Shown here: in pieces, positions 7,979-16,309 of the stretch | Layout of the letters: every line of letters begins with the position of its first letter | How positions within the stretch are numbered: position 1 is the stretch's first letter | Assembly: GCF_003097655.1 (NCBI RefSeq) | Contig: NZ_QCZH01000006.1 | Coordinates: 111,402-175,401, forward strand | Length of the DNA: 64,000 nt | Direction of reading: 5' to 3' | Origin: Flavobacterium laiguense | Lineage (GTDB): Bacteria > Bacteroidota > Bacteroidia > Flavobacteriales > Flavobacteriaceae | The notes under the pieces: model-generated | Told to the model about the DNA's origin: nothing | Database searches by the model: none | What the model saw: only the letters and a program-made list of their open reading frames with translations | Position numbers and translations under genes: made by a program

Positions 7979-9022
7979 GTGAAAATACATGAAAAATACA
8001 TGAGCCGTTGCATAGCCTTAGCCAAAAACGGACTAGGAACCACCTACCCCAATCCCATGGTTGGGAGCGTTATTGTTTATGATGGCAAAATCATAGGTGA
8101 AGGTTGGCATAAAAAAGCGGGAGAACCCCATGCCGAGGTCAATGCTGTAAATTCGGTACAAGATAAATCGTTACTGAAAAAAGCGACTATTTATGTGAGC
8201 CTGGAACCGTGTAGCCATTTTGGAAAAACACCTCCTTGCTGCGATTTGATTATAAAAAATAAAATTCCGAATGTCGTTATTGGCACTGTTGATCCCAACG
8301 TAAAAGTGGCGGGAAATGGCATTAAAAAACTAATCGAAGCAGGAATTCATGTTACTATTGGTGTTCTTGAAGACGAATGCAACGAACTCAACAGACGTTT
8401 TTTTATTTTTCATCAAAAGAAAAGACCTTATATTATATTAAAATGGGCTCAAAGCCCAGACGGATTTATTGCCCCTCTTGAAAAATCTGAAAAAAAACCC
8501 GTTTGGATTACCAATGCCTATTCCAGACAATTGGTTCACAAATGGCGAACCGAGGAACAAGCCATTCTCGTGGGAACGCAAACTGTTATTGAAGACAACC
8601 CAAAACTGAATGCGAGAGATTGGCACGGTAACAACCCCGTCCGATTAGTATTAGATCAAAACAATCGCATCCCGGAAGAAAATGCTGTTTTTGATAATCA
8701 AATTAAAACTATTGTATTTACCAAATCAACAAATGCAGTCAACAAAGAAAACACTATCTTTGAAGTAATTGATTTTAAACAAAATATAGCGACCCAAATC
8801 GCACAAGTCTTATTCCAACATCAAATTCAATCGGTTATTATTGAAGGTGGCCTTCAAACGCTGCAGACCTTTATCGATGCCAATCTTTGGGATGAAGCTC
8901 GCATATTTATTGGGAAATTGACGTTTGGCAATGGAACAAAAGCCCCTCAAATTTCAAAATCAATCTACGAAAAAAACGCAATCGGCGACGATGAACTTAT
9001 AATAGCTAGAAACCATGATTAA
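7979..9022 (+). CDS. ribD: Bifunctional riboflavin deaminase/reductase
   Basis: RibD carries out two consecutive steps of riboflavin synthesis: pyrimidine deamination, then NADPH-dependent side-chain reduction. The 347 residues hold an N-terminal zinc deaminase domain, with HAE in GEPHAEVNAV and the cysteines in SLEPCSHFGKTPPC. A C-terminal DHFR-like reductase domain starts near residue 150 (YIILKWAQSPDGFI) and includes VIIEGG. I chose the GTG at 7979: the family pattern HEKYMxRCIxLAKNGLGTTYPNPMVG starts here, while the next in-frame ATG (8000) would lose KIHEKY. The 3' end overlaps the next gene by 8 bases. ribH lies separately at 28.6 kb. Confidence 0.95.
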   Translation: MKIHEKYMSRCIALAKNGLGTTYPNPMVGSVIVYDGKIIGEGWHKKAGEPHAEVNAVNSVQDKSLLKKATIYVSLEPCSHFGKTPPCCDLIIKNKIPNVVIGTVDPNVKVAGNGIKKLIEAGIHVTIGVLEDECNELNRRFFIFHQKKRPYIILKWAQSPDGFIAPLEKSEKKPVWITNAYSRQLVHKWRTEEQAILVGTQTVIEDNPKLNARDWHGNNPVRLVLDQNNRIPEENAVFDNQIKTIVFTKSTNAVNKENTIFEVIDFKQNIATQIAQVLFQHQIQSVIIEGGLQTLQTFIDANLWDEARIFIGKLTFGNGTKAPQISKSIYEKNAIGDDELIIARNHD

Positions 9023-9620
9023 CACTATTATTTTTGACTTTGGAGATGTATTCATCAACTTAGACAAGCAAGCCACTATGGATGGCTTAAAAAATCTTGG
9101 GATATCCCATTGGAATGAAGACTTAGACCAACTGAATTTATACTATGAAGTAGGGGCTATTTCTGGAGAAGATTTTTTATCCGGAATTCAAAAACATACC
9201 GCTAATGCATCCATCGAAGACATTTCGAAAGCTTGGAATGCCATACTACTAGACTTCCCATTGTATCGATTGGAGTTTCTTCAAATGCTTTCCAAAAAAT
9301 ACCGATTGTTTTTATTAAGCAATACCGATGCTATTCACATTGAAACTTTCGAACAAAAATTCGGAATTTCTTTTTATAGCTCTTTTTATCAATGCTTTGA
9401 AAAAATTTATTTCTCTTATGAAATTGGAATGAGAAAACCCAATCCTGAAACGTACAACTTTGTACTCGATCAAAACGGACTTCAAGCCAAGCAAACCTTA
9501 TTTGTAGATGATAAAAAAGAAAATACCGATGCTGCATCAGTGCTTGGTTTTCAAGTATGGAATCTACAAGTAGGAAAAGAAGACGTCGTTGATTTGTTTG
9601 ATAAAAAAATAATACAATAA
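9015..9620 (+). CDS. HAD-superfamily hydrolase, likely phosphatase
   Basis: The 201-residue protein has all HAD motifs. Motif I is FDFGDVFINLD near the N-terminus (nucleophile Asp), motif II LLSNTDA, motif III lysine in GMRKPNPETY and motif IV LFVDDKKEN. The cap insertion follows motif I (subfamily IA, YihX-like). The start overlaps ribD by 8 bases, so the two are probably translationally coupled. Riboflavin synthesis needs a HAD phosphatase to dephosphorylate the RibD product, so this gene could do that job. The assignment is inference from position, since HAD phosphatases are promiscuous. Confidence 0.9.
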   Translation: MINTIIFDFGDVFINLDKQATMDGLKNLGISHWNEDLDQLNLYYEVGAISGEDFLSGIQKHTANASIEDISKAWNAILLDFPLYRLEFLQMLSKKYRLFLLSNTDAIHIETFEQKFGISFYSSFYQCFEKIYFSYEIGMRKPNPETYNFVLDQNGLQAKQTLFVDDKKENTDAASVLGFQVWNLQVGKEDVVDLFDKKIIQ

Positions 9621-9757
9621 CAATGGCAAAATTCAATTTCAATGGCAATAAAAACAAATACAACTACAACGCTTTAAAAAATTAAAACAAATTAAATTGA
9701 ATCTTGAAATTGATTTTTGAAATTGCCATTGAGATTGAGATTGATTTTTTGCCATTG
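9621..9757. repeat. Inverted repeat built from CAATGGCAA / TCAATCTCAA words
   Basis: The arm at 9621-9650 (CAATGGCAAAATTCAATTTC then AATGGCAAT) is an imperfect inverse of the arm at 9722-9757. About 70 bp of AT-rich DNA separates them. The element fills the gap between the HAD gene and yigZ. Confidence 0.65.
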
Positions 9758-9761
9758 AAAA

Positions 9762-10385
9762 ATGAAAGACACTTACAATACCATTGCACTTCCCTCTGAA
9801 GAAACCCTTTTCAAAGAAAAAAACAGTAAATTCTTCGGTTATGCTTTTCCAATTGAATCGGAGGAAGAAGTAAAACCCATTATCGAGACCTTAAAAAAGC
9901 AACACCCTAACGCTGGTCATTTCTGCTATGCCTATCAAATAGGTACCGAAACCATTCAATACAGAGCTAATGATGACGGAGAACCTAGCAATACAGCAGG
10001 AGCTCCAATTTATGGTCAAATACAATCCTTTGGACTTACCAATGTTCTTGCTGTGGTTGTTCGAATATTTGGTGGCGTAAAGCTAGGAGTTGGCGGACTA
10101 ATTTCGGCGTACAAAACATCTGCACAAATTACTTTGGAATCGTGTGAGATTATCGAAAAAACAATTGACGTTCATTTCCAAATTTCGTTTGACTATAAAA
10201 ACATGAACAAAGTCATGAGGGTGATCAAAGAAAAAAAATTGGATATTGTTTCCCAAGAAATGGAAATAAATGAAGACACCGATTTACCTATTGGCAAAAT
10301 TGCAATAAAAACCAGGAAAAAAAATGCCGAAATAGTGTTCGACATTTTTAAATCTTTGTTTGAAATTGACATAATAAAACTATAA
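9762..10385 (+). CDS. YigZ/IMPACT family protein
   Basis: The 207-residue protein starts with the IMPACT domain: SKFFGYAFPIESEEEV, then HFCYAYQIG, the hallmark DDGEPSNTAGAPI and VVVRIFGGVKLGVGGLISAY. A C-terminal ferredoxin-like domain of unknown role (about 140-205) follows. This matches bacterial YigZ in length and layout. The biochemical function is not settled; eukaryotic IMPACT regulates the eIF2-alpha kinase GCN2, but that does not carry over to bacteria. It converges with the thioesterase gene and no terminator is obvious between them. Confidence 0.92.
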   Translation: MKDTYNTIALPSEETLFKEKNSKFFGYAFPIESEEEVKPIIETLKKQHPNAGHFCYAYQIGTETIQYRANDDGEPSNTAGAPIYGQIQSFGLTNVLAVVVRIFGGVKLGVGGLISAYKTSAQITLESCEIIEKTIDVHFQISFDYKNMNKVMRVIKEKKLDIVSQEMEINEDTDLPIGKIAIKTRKKNAEIVFDIFKSLFEIDIIKL

Positions 10386-10415
10386 ATTCTCATTAAAAAG
10401 AACTCCTTTTGACAA

Positions 10416-10820
10416 TTATTCAAAAGTTTTTAGTAGTTCCAAAATGTAATCTGGAGGTGCTGTTGGTCTGCCAGTTTTTAAGGATACAAAAACCAACATA
10501 AATTGGGCAGTTGTTAATAACTCCTTTGCTTCGTTGTAAATTGCACAATCAAATTCAATCTTCACGGACGTCTGACTTTTAAAAACCGTGTGTACCGTCA
10601 ACAACTCATCATACACCGCCGATTTTTTATAATTGATATTCATATTCACAATCGGCAAAGCAATACCGCTCTCTTCCATCTTTTTATATGAAATCCCTTT
10701 GTTTCTGAGCCATTCAACCCTTCCTATCTCGAAATAGGGTATGTAATTTCCATGATAAACAACCCCCATTTGGTCTGTTTCTGAGTAACGAACACGAACT
10801 TGAATTTGATGATCTTTCAT
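10416..10820 (-). CDS. Acyl-CoA thioesterase, hotdog fold (YbgC/4HBT type)
   Basis: The 134-residue protein is a single hotdog domain. The active-site segment YSETDQMGVVYHGNYIPYFE has the conserved D-x-x-G-x-x-x-x-x-x-Y pattern with the catalytic Asp of the 4-hydroxybenzoyl-CoA thioesterase family. The long helix RVEWLRNKGISYKKMEESG follows, and the C-terminal strands contain AQFMLVFVSLKTGRP. It likely hydrolyses short or medium acyl-CoA in the cytoplasm; the substrate cannot be told. Its start is about 185 bp from dnaA, divergently arranged. Confidence 0.88.
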   Translation of the reverse strand: MKDHQIQVRVRYSETDQMGVVYHGNYIPYFEIGRVEWLRNKGISYKKMEESGIALPIVNMNINYKKSAVYDELLTVHTVFKSQTSVKIEFDCAIYNEAKELLTTAQFMLVFVSLKTGRPTAPPDYILELLKTFE

Positions 10821-11005
10821 TAATTATGTCTTAAAATTTAAAATTTAAAAAAGCGCCTTACAACAATATTTCCAAAAATTATAACCTAAATTATTTTTTT
10901 TTACAGATAATTGTTCACATATTTGTTATCCCGAAAAAAGAATAATATTTAGATTCTTTTAATAAGATAATAAGTACCCAAATAAGAAATAATTTAACTA
11001 GATAT

Positions 11006-12433
11006 ATGAACAAAACTGCACAATCAGTATGGGAAAACTGTCTGTCCTTCATAAAGGACAACATTCAAGATCAGGCTTACAAAACTTGGTTCGAGCCTAT
11101 CAAATCAGTTGAACTTACCGATAATGCATTATACATTCAAGTACCTAGTAAATTTTTCTACGAATGGTTAGAAGAACACTATGTAAAATTACTAAAAGTG
11201 GCCTTAACTAAAGAACTTGGCAAAAACGCAAAGTTACTCTATAAAATCAAAATGGAAAACACTTATGGCAATAAACAACCGTTTACGGAACAATTGCCAA
11301 GTGCCAATAGAGCTCCAATGAAAGCTCAAGAGGTAGATGCTCCTTTTAAAAACCTAAATCCAGAATTAAAAAACCCATTTATCATTCCTGGGATTCGTAA
11401 TTTAAAAATCGAATCACAATTGAATGCAAACTATAGTTTTGATAATTTTCTTGAAGGAGACTCTAACAGATTAGCCCGATCTGCTGGTATGGCTGTTGCC
11501 AACAAACCAGGAGGTACATCTTTTAATCCGTTATTGATTTTCGGAGGTGTTGGATTGGGAAAAACACACTTAGCCCACGCTATTGGTGTTGAAATCAAAG
11601 ATAAATATCCAGAAAAAACCGTTCTATATATTTCGGCCGAAATTTTTACCCAACAATATATTGACTCGGTTAAGAAAAATAACAGAAACGACTTTATTCA
11701 TTTCTACCAATTAATAGATGTTTTAATCATTGATGATGTTCAATTCCTATCTGGAAAATCAGGAACGCAAGATGTGTTTTTTCACATTTTCAATTACTTG
11801 CACCAAAACGGAAAACAGGTAATCTTGACTTCAGACAAGGCTCCAGTTGACATGCAAGATATTGAGCAACGTTTATTATCTCGTTTCAAATGGGGATTGT
11901 CTGCCGAGTTGCACCAACCCGATTATGAAACTAGAATTTCTATCTTAAAGAATATCCTATATCGTGATGGAGTTGAAATTCCAAACGAAATCATAGAATA
12001 CGTAGCTCGTAACATCAAATCGAATGTTCGTGAACTTGAAGGCGCAATTATTTCTTTGATCGCACAATCTTCTTTCAACAAAAAAGAAGTGACTATTGAA
12101 CTGGCCAAAAGTGTCGTAGAGAAATTTGTGAAAAATGTAAAAAGAGAAATCTCTATCGATTACATTCAAAAAATTGTTTCCGATTATTTCCAATTGGATT
12201 TAGAAACGCTACAATCCAAAACAAGAAAAAGACACGTTGTACAAGCTAGACAACTGGCTATGTTTTTTGCTAAGAAATTCACTAAAGCCTCTTTGGCTAA
12301 TATTGGTTCACAAATAGGAGACCGTGATCACGCAACCGTTTTACACGCCTGCAAAACAGTAGACAATTTAGTAGCAACCGACAAACAATTTAAAAAATAC
12401 GTCGAGGATATTAATTCTAAATTAACGCTATAA
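11006..12433 (+). CDS. dnaA: Chromosomal replication initiator DnaA
   Basis: DnaA binds oriC boxes and opens the origin. The 475 residues hold all four domains. Domain I (about 1-80, VWENCLSFIKDN) is followed by a linker (about 80-140) and an AAA+ core with Walker A GGVGLGKT at residues 180-187 and Walker B LIIDDVQFL. Sensor elements follow, including LSRFKWGLSAELHQPD. The C-terminal DNA-binding domain carries the signature GDRDHATVLHA near residue 440. The upstream gap (10821-11005) is AT-rich and contains one sequence resembling a DnaA box (10911-10919, two mismatches), too little to call an origin. The low-MW phosphatase gene starts 7 bases after the stop. Confidence 0.98.
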   Translation: MNKTAQSVWENCLSFIKDNIQDQAYKTWFEPIKSVELTDNALYIQVPSKFFYEWLEEHYVKLLKVALTKELGKNAKLLYKIKMENTYGNKQPFTEQLPSANRAPMKAQEVDAPFKNLNPELKNPFIIPGIRNLKIESQLNANYSFDNFLEGDSNRLARSAGMAVANKPGGTSFNPLLIFGGVGLGKTHLAHAIGVEIKDKYPEKTVLYISAEIFTQQYIDSVKKNNRNDFIHFYQLIDVLIIDDVQFLSGKSGTQDVFFHIFNYLHQNGKQVILTSDKAPVDMQDIEQRLLSRFKWGLSAELHQPDYETRISILKNILYRDGVEIPNEIIEYVARNIKSNVRELEGAIISLIAQSSFNKKEVTIELAKSVVEKFVKNVKREISIDYIQKIVSDYFQLDLETLQSKTRKRHVVQARQLAMFFAKKFTKASLANIGSQIGDRDHATVLHACKTVDNLVATDKQFKKYVEDINSKLTL

Positions 12434-12440
12434 ACGCAGT

Positions 12441-12908
12441 ATGCCTGTCAAAATTTTAATGGTCTGTTTGGGTAATATTTGTCGTTCGCCTTTGGCCGAA
12501 GGCATATTAGCCTCTAAACTTCCAAAAGAAAAATTTCTTGTAGATTCAGCAGGAACCGGTTCTTGGCACATTGGTCGCGCTCCGGACAGTCGTTCTATTG
12601 CCACCGCCAAAAAAAATGGTTTAAACATTGCCAATCAAAAAGGACGACAATTTGCAACATCAGATTTTGATGCTTTCGATTACATCTTTGTAATGGACAA
12701 CAATAATTATAGCAATGTAATTGATCTGGCCAAAAACGAAATGCAAAAAAACAAAGTGCAACTCATTTTGAACGAAATCTTCCCAAACGAAAATGTAGAC
12801 GTCCCAGATCCTTACTACGGTATGGAAAATGGTTTTAACATAGTCTACAAAATGCTCGACGAAGCTTGCGAAGTCATTGCCCACAAGTTGATTGCCAAAC
12901 ATTCCTAA
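12441..12908 (+). CDS. Low-molecular-weight protein tyrosine phosphatase
   Basis: The 155-residue protein has the P-loop CLGNICRS with nucleophile C9 and R15 directly after the first strand, and the general-acid segment VPDPYYG near residue 120. This is the complete LMW-PTP fold at normal length. It starts 7 bases after dnaA and probably shares its transcript; this dnaA-phosphatase order is common in Flavobacteria. The phosphotyrosine target is unknown, and no tyrosine kinase gene is adjacent. Confidence 0.93.
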   Translation: MPVKILMVCLGNICRSPLAEGILASKLPKEKFLVDSAGTGSWHIGRAPDSRSIATAKKNGLNIANQKGRQFATSDFDAFDYIFVMDNNNYSNVIDLAKNEMQKNKVQLILNEIFPNENVDVPDPYYGMENGFNIVYKMLDEACEVIAHKLIAKHS

Positions 12909-12927
12909 GAAAACTAAATAAGTTTTT

Positions 12928-12935
12928 TATCTTTG
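12928..12935 (+). promoter_or_regulatory. -7 box upstream of the RsmI-like gene
   Basis: TATCTTTG, an exact TAnnTTTG match, lies 84 bases before the start at 13020 in the gap after the phosphatase gene. Confidence 0.5.
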
Positions 12936-13019
12936 CCCGCAACGGTAAATACACTAGCCAGAAACCATTATTTAGAAGGCTAGAAAATATCTTATTTCTA
13001 AAAATCAAAAGTCACAACT

Positions 13020-13742
13020 ATGAAACCAGCACCTCTTTTTGGAAAACTATATTTAATCCCAACCACCATGGGTGATTGCGACCCAATGGATGTTTTACCA
13101 CAAACCATTAAAAGATGCGTTGAGCTGATTGATTATTATGTGGTCGAGAATGACAAAACGGCTCGAAAATCCATCAAACTGACCAATCCAGAGAAAAAAC
13201 AATCCGAATTAAAGCTTTTTGTTCTCAATAAATACACCGAACCCAAAGACCACCAAGAGTTTATCAAACCTCTTTTGGAAGGCAAAAGCATGGGACTCAT
13301 GAGCGAAGCCGGATGTCCGGGAGTAGCCGATCCAGGTGCTGCAATTGTAAAACTAGCCCATGACAAAGGCATCCAAGTGATACCACTTGTTGGACCTTCC
13401 TCTATATTATTGGCTATGATGGCCTCAGGAATGAACGGTCAAAGTTTCACTTTCAATGGGTACTTACCTATAGATAAAGGAGAAAAGAAAACCGCTCTTA
13501 AAAACCTAGAAAAATTATCTTTAGACAAAAATCAATCCCAGATTTTTATAGAAACACCTTATAGAAACAACAAAATGTTGGAAGATATTCTACAAGCCAT
13601 CAATCCAGAAACCTACCTCTGCATTGCCACAGACATCACACTTCCAACAGAATACATAAAAACAAAAAGAGCCTCAGCCTGGAAAAAAGAAACCGTCGAT
13701 CTACACAATCGTCCTACTATTTTTATCATTCATAAAATGTAA
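13020..13742 (+). CDS. RsmI-like SAM-dependent methyltransferase (tetrapyrrole methylase fold)
   Basis: The 240-residue protein has the tetrapyrrole-methylase fold: GKLYLIPTTMGD at the start, GLMSEAGCPGVADPGAAIV in the middle and VIPLVGPSSILLAMMASGMNG, then FNGYLP. The last two are shared with RsmI, the 16S rRNA C1402 2'-O-methyltransferase. It is shorter than typical RsmI (about 280 residues) and diverges at the N-terminus, which reads PTTMGD where RsmI has a P-T-P-I-G-N-type segment. It may therefore be a Bacteroidota-specific paralog rather than RsmI itself. A hairpin terminator follows. Confidence 0.85.
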   Translation: MKPAPLFGKLYLIPTTMGDCDPMDVLPQTIKRCVELIDYYVVENDKTARKSIKLTNPEKKQSELKLFVLNKYTEPKDHQEFIKPLLEGKSMGLMSEAGCPGVADPGAAIVKLAHDKGIQVIPLVGPSSILLAMMASGMNGQSFTFNGYLPIDKGEKKTALKNLEKLSLDKNQSQIFIETPYRNNKMLEDILQAINPETYLCIATDITLPTEYIKTKRASAWKKETVDLHNRPTIFIIHKM

Positions 13743-13773
13743 GTTCGTTATTTTTTTCTCAAATAAAACAACT

Positions 13774-13822
13774 CGTCAATTAGGATAAAACTGTACTTTT
13801 ATATTCTAATTGACGATTTTTC
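13774..13822 (+). terminator. Terminator-like hairpin directly before the aminotransferase start
   Basis: CGTCAATTAGGATA (13774-13787) pairs with TATTCTAATTGACG (13802-13815) with one G-T wobble, followed by ATTTTTCTTT and then the ATG at 13826. The loop contains TACTTTTA, a near -7 box. Confidence 0.75.
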
Positions 13823-13825
13823 TTT

Positions 13826-14953
13826 ATGAGTAAATTACCAAATGTAACGACCAGCATCTTTACGGTTATGTCTAAAATGGCTGCCGAATACAACGCAATC
13901 AATCTTTCGCAAGGATTTCCAAACTTTCCTGTAGACGAAAGACTTTCCAAAATTGTTTCCCAACTGGCATATGAAGACGTACATCAATATACTCCCATGT
14001 CAGGTTACCCTCCTTTGCTAGCCAAAATTGCAACATTGGTAAAATCATCTTACAACCGTACCATCCTTCCCGATACCGAAATACTTGTTACTGCCGGTGC
14101 CACTCAGGCCATCTTTACAACATTGCTCGCTTTATTAAAACCAGATGATGAAGTCATTATTCTGGATCCAAGCTATGATTGTTATGAAGCGCCTATTCTA
14201 TTGAGTCAAGCGAAACCCATACGTATAGCCCTCAACGATGATTACACTCCCAATTGGAATACTATTGCAAATGCATTTTCGGATAAAACCAAAATGATCA
14301 TCATCAATAATCCGCATAATCCTACGGGGAAAATTTTAAACGAATCCGATTTTGAGAATCTGGAAACGCTTTTAGAAAAACATCCAAATGTCTTATTACT
14401 TTCTGACGAAGTGTACGAATATATCACTTTCGAACAAAAACACATTTCTACTCATACTCGAAAAAAACTGTTCGATCGCTGCATCATGGTTTCCTCCTTT
14501 GGAAAATCATTTCATATTACGGGTTGGAAAATAGGTTATCTTGTAGCGCCAGAATACTTGATGAAAGAAATCAAAAAAGTGCATCAATTTCTAGTCTTTA
14601 GTGTCAACAGCATTTGCCAAGTGGCTGTTTCCAAATACATAGATCTAGTTGATGTGAACGAAATCGGCTCATTCTATCAGGAAAAGCGAGATTATTTTAG
14701 ATCATTATTACAAAACAGCAGGTTCGAACTAATGCCTTGCGAGGGAACTTATTTTCAAGTAGTATCCTATGCCAAAATCTCCAACGAAAGCGATGTTGAT
14801 TTTTGCAAGCGATTAATAACGGATTATGGAGTTGCCGCTATCCCCATATCTACTTTTTATGCAGATGGAAAAGATTTAAAATTAATCCGTTTTTGCTTTG
14901 CCAAAGACAATCAAACTTTAGAAGAAGCCGCGAGAAGATTGTGCAAAATTTAG
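13826..14953 (+). CDS. PLP-dependent aminotransferase, methionine/kynurenine type (YbdL-like)
   Basis: The 375-residue protein is a class I/II fold-type I aminotransferase. Landmarks are NLSQGFPNFPVDE at the N-terminus, the PLP phosphate region VTAGATQAIFTTLLAL, NNPHNPTGKI, the aspartate and tyrosine in LSDEVYEYITF, and the Schiff-base lysine in SSFGKSFHITGWKIGY near residue 230. The QGFPNF start and GKSFHITGWKIGY are typical of the methionine aminotransferase YbdL/KAT group, which can close the methionine salvage pathway. Substrate assignment is tentative. A terminator-like hairpin ends 10 bases before its start codon. Confidence 0.88.
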   Translation: MSKLPNVTTSIFTVMSKMAAEYNAINLSQGFPNFPVDERLSKIVSQLAYEDVHQYTPMSGYPPLLAKIATLVKSSYNRTILPDTEILVTAGATQAIFTTLLALLKPDDEVIILDPSYDCYEAPILLSQAKPIRIALNDDYTPNWNTIANAFSDKTKMIIINNPHNPTGKILNESDFENLETLLEKHPNVLLLSDEVYEYITFEQKHISTHTRKKLFDRCIMVSSFGKSFHITGWKIGYLVAPEYLMKEIKKVHQFLVFSVNSICQVAVSKYIDLVDVNEIGSFYQEKRDYFRSLLQNSRFELMPCEGTYFQVVSYAKISNESDVDFCKRLITDYGVAAIPISTFYADGKDLKLIRFCFAKDNQTLEEAARRLCKI

Positions 14954-15107
14954 TTTTCAGTCTCAGTCTCAGTTATCAGATCAAAATAAGGGCGTTAATT
15001 TTTTTTAAAAAAATCTAAAATAAAACCCCTTTATTAAAACATTATATGAGAAACCAAAATACAATATCAACAAACAATTCTGAAAACTGAGACTGAGACT
15101 GAAAAGT
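14953..15107. repeat. Inverted repeat built from CAGTCT / AGACTG hexamers
   Basis: The arm at 14953-14980 (TTTTCAGTCTCAGTCTCAGT...) is the near-perfect inverse of the arm at 15079-15107, with about 100 bp of AT-rich DNA between. Each arm repeats a hexamer three times. The same plan is seen at 9621-9757. Confidence 0.75.
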
Positions 15108-15180
15108 AACCTTTACTGTTATTATTATGCATGCATACTATTTTTGTACTATATTTACAATCCAAAAAAATATATAAATT

Positions 15181-16062
15181 ATGAGTTATACCGATAAAAT
15201 GTTGAGAGACGATGCCTTAAAAGGCAAAGTAATAGTAGTTACAGGAGGCGGAAGCGGCTTAGGAAAAGCGATGACTAAATACTTCCTAGAATTAGGCGCA
15301 AAAGTAGCCATAACTTCCAGAGATTTAGAAAAGCTAAAAAATACCGCCCAAGAATTAGAAGCCGAAACAGGTGGTACTTGCTTACCGCTTCAATGCGATG
15401 TTCGCCATTATGAAGAAGTAGAAAACATGCTACAGGAAGTATTGAAAGCTTTTGGCAAAGTAGATGTTTTACTGAATAATGCCGCGGGAAATTTCATTTC
15501 GCCAACCGAACGTTTATCGGCCAATGCCTTTGATACCGTAATTGATATTGTTTTAAAAGGATCCAAAAACTGCACCCTTGCCTTTGGAAAACATTGGATA
15601 GACACCAAACAAACTTCAGCAACCGTTTTGAATATTGTCACTACTTATGCTTGGACAGGTTCGGCTTATGTTGTTCCGAGTGCCACTGCAAAAGCAGGAG
15701 TTCTTGCCATGACCAGAAGTCTTGCGGTAGAATGGGCAAAATACGGAATCCGTACCAATGCAATTGCACCAGGGCCATTCCCTACCAAAGGAGCTTGGGA
15801 TCGATTATTGCCGGGAGATCTAGCCGAAAAATTTGACATGGCAAAGAAAGTACCTTTGAAACGCGTTGGAGATCATCAAGAACTAGCCAATTTAGCGGCT
15901 TATTTAGTTTCGGACTTTTCTGCCTATGTAAATGGAGAAGTAATTGTCATTGATGGAGGCGAATGGTTAAAAGGCGCAGGACAATTCAATTTACTCGAAG
16001 CCATACCCGAAGAACTTTGGGATCAATTAGAAATGATGATTAAAGCAAAGAAAAAAAGTTAG
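15181..16062 (+). CDS. SDR-family oxidoreductase, 2,4-dienoyl-CoA reductase-like
   Basis: The 293-residue protein is a classical-length SDR: cofactor motif TGGGSGLG near residues 22-29, CDVRHYEEV, NNAAGNF, and the substrate loop after APGPFPTKGAWDRL. The usual catalytic YxxxK is replaced by SATAK (serine at the tyrosine position). This is the arrangement of mitochondrial and peroxisomal-type 2,4-dienoyl-CoA reductases, as is NNAAGNF. It probably reduces 2,4-dienoyl-CoA with NADPH in breakdown of unsaturated fatty acids. It is monocistronic and followed by a strong terminator. The family call is good; the exact substrate is inferred. Confidence 0.85.
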   Translation: MSYTDKMLRDDALKGKVIVVTGGGSGLGKAMTKYFLELGAKVAITSRDLEKLKNTAQELEAETGGTCLPLQCDVRHYEEVENMLQEVLKAFGKVDVLLNNAAGNFISPTERLSANAFDTVIDIVLKGSKNCTLAFGKHWIDTKQTSATVLNIVTTYAWTGSAYVVPSATAKAGVLAMTRSLAVEWAKYGIRTNAIAPGPFPTKGAWDRLLPGDLAEKFDMAKKVPLKRVGDHQELANLAAYLVSDFSAYVNGEVIVIDGGEWLKGAGQFNLLEAIPEELWDQLEMMIKAKKKS

Positions 16063-16130
16063 CAGCATTCTGTGATCAGTCTCAACAACCGTTGAAAATA
16101 TTCAGAAATAAAGTCTAAATAACAAATCTA

Positions 16131-16163
16131 AAAAGAGAACTATCCATACGGTTCTCTTTTTTT
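16131..16163 (+). terminator. Terminator of the SDR gene
   Basis: AAAGAGAAC (about 16132-16140) pairs with GTTCTCTTT (16151-16159) and is followed by a T-rich tail. Confidence 0.85.
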
Positions 16164-16238
16164 AGTTATAATAGTTACTAAAAAACAAAGAATAAACAGT
16201 ATTGTTGTGATTAATTGGCGCGTATAAAAACTATTTGT

Positions 16239-16252
16239 TTTTGTTAACAAAA
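16239..16252. promoter_or_regulatory. Palindrome TTTTGTTAACAAAA upstream of parA
   Basis: A perfect 14-bp palindrome lies about 30 bases upstream of a near -7 box (TATTTTTA, 16280-16287) and 58 bases before the parA ATG. It could be an operator; AT-rich palindromes also arise by chance. Confidence 0.35.
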
Positions 16253-16309
16253 TAGATTTTCTAAACCCATAAATAATTGTATTTTTACCGTTCAAAATTT
16301 AGAAAATAA

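Noticed and set aside
10821..11005. Possible oriC upstream of dnaA (AT-rich gap with TTGTTCACA at 10911-10919)
   Set aside because: Only one DnaA-box-like word with two mismatches is visible and there is no cluster; AT-richness alone is uninformative in this genome.
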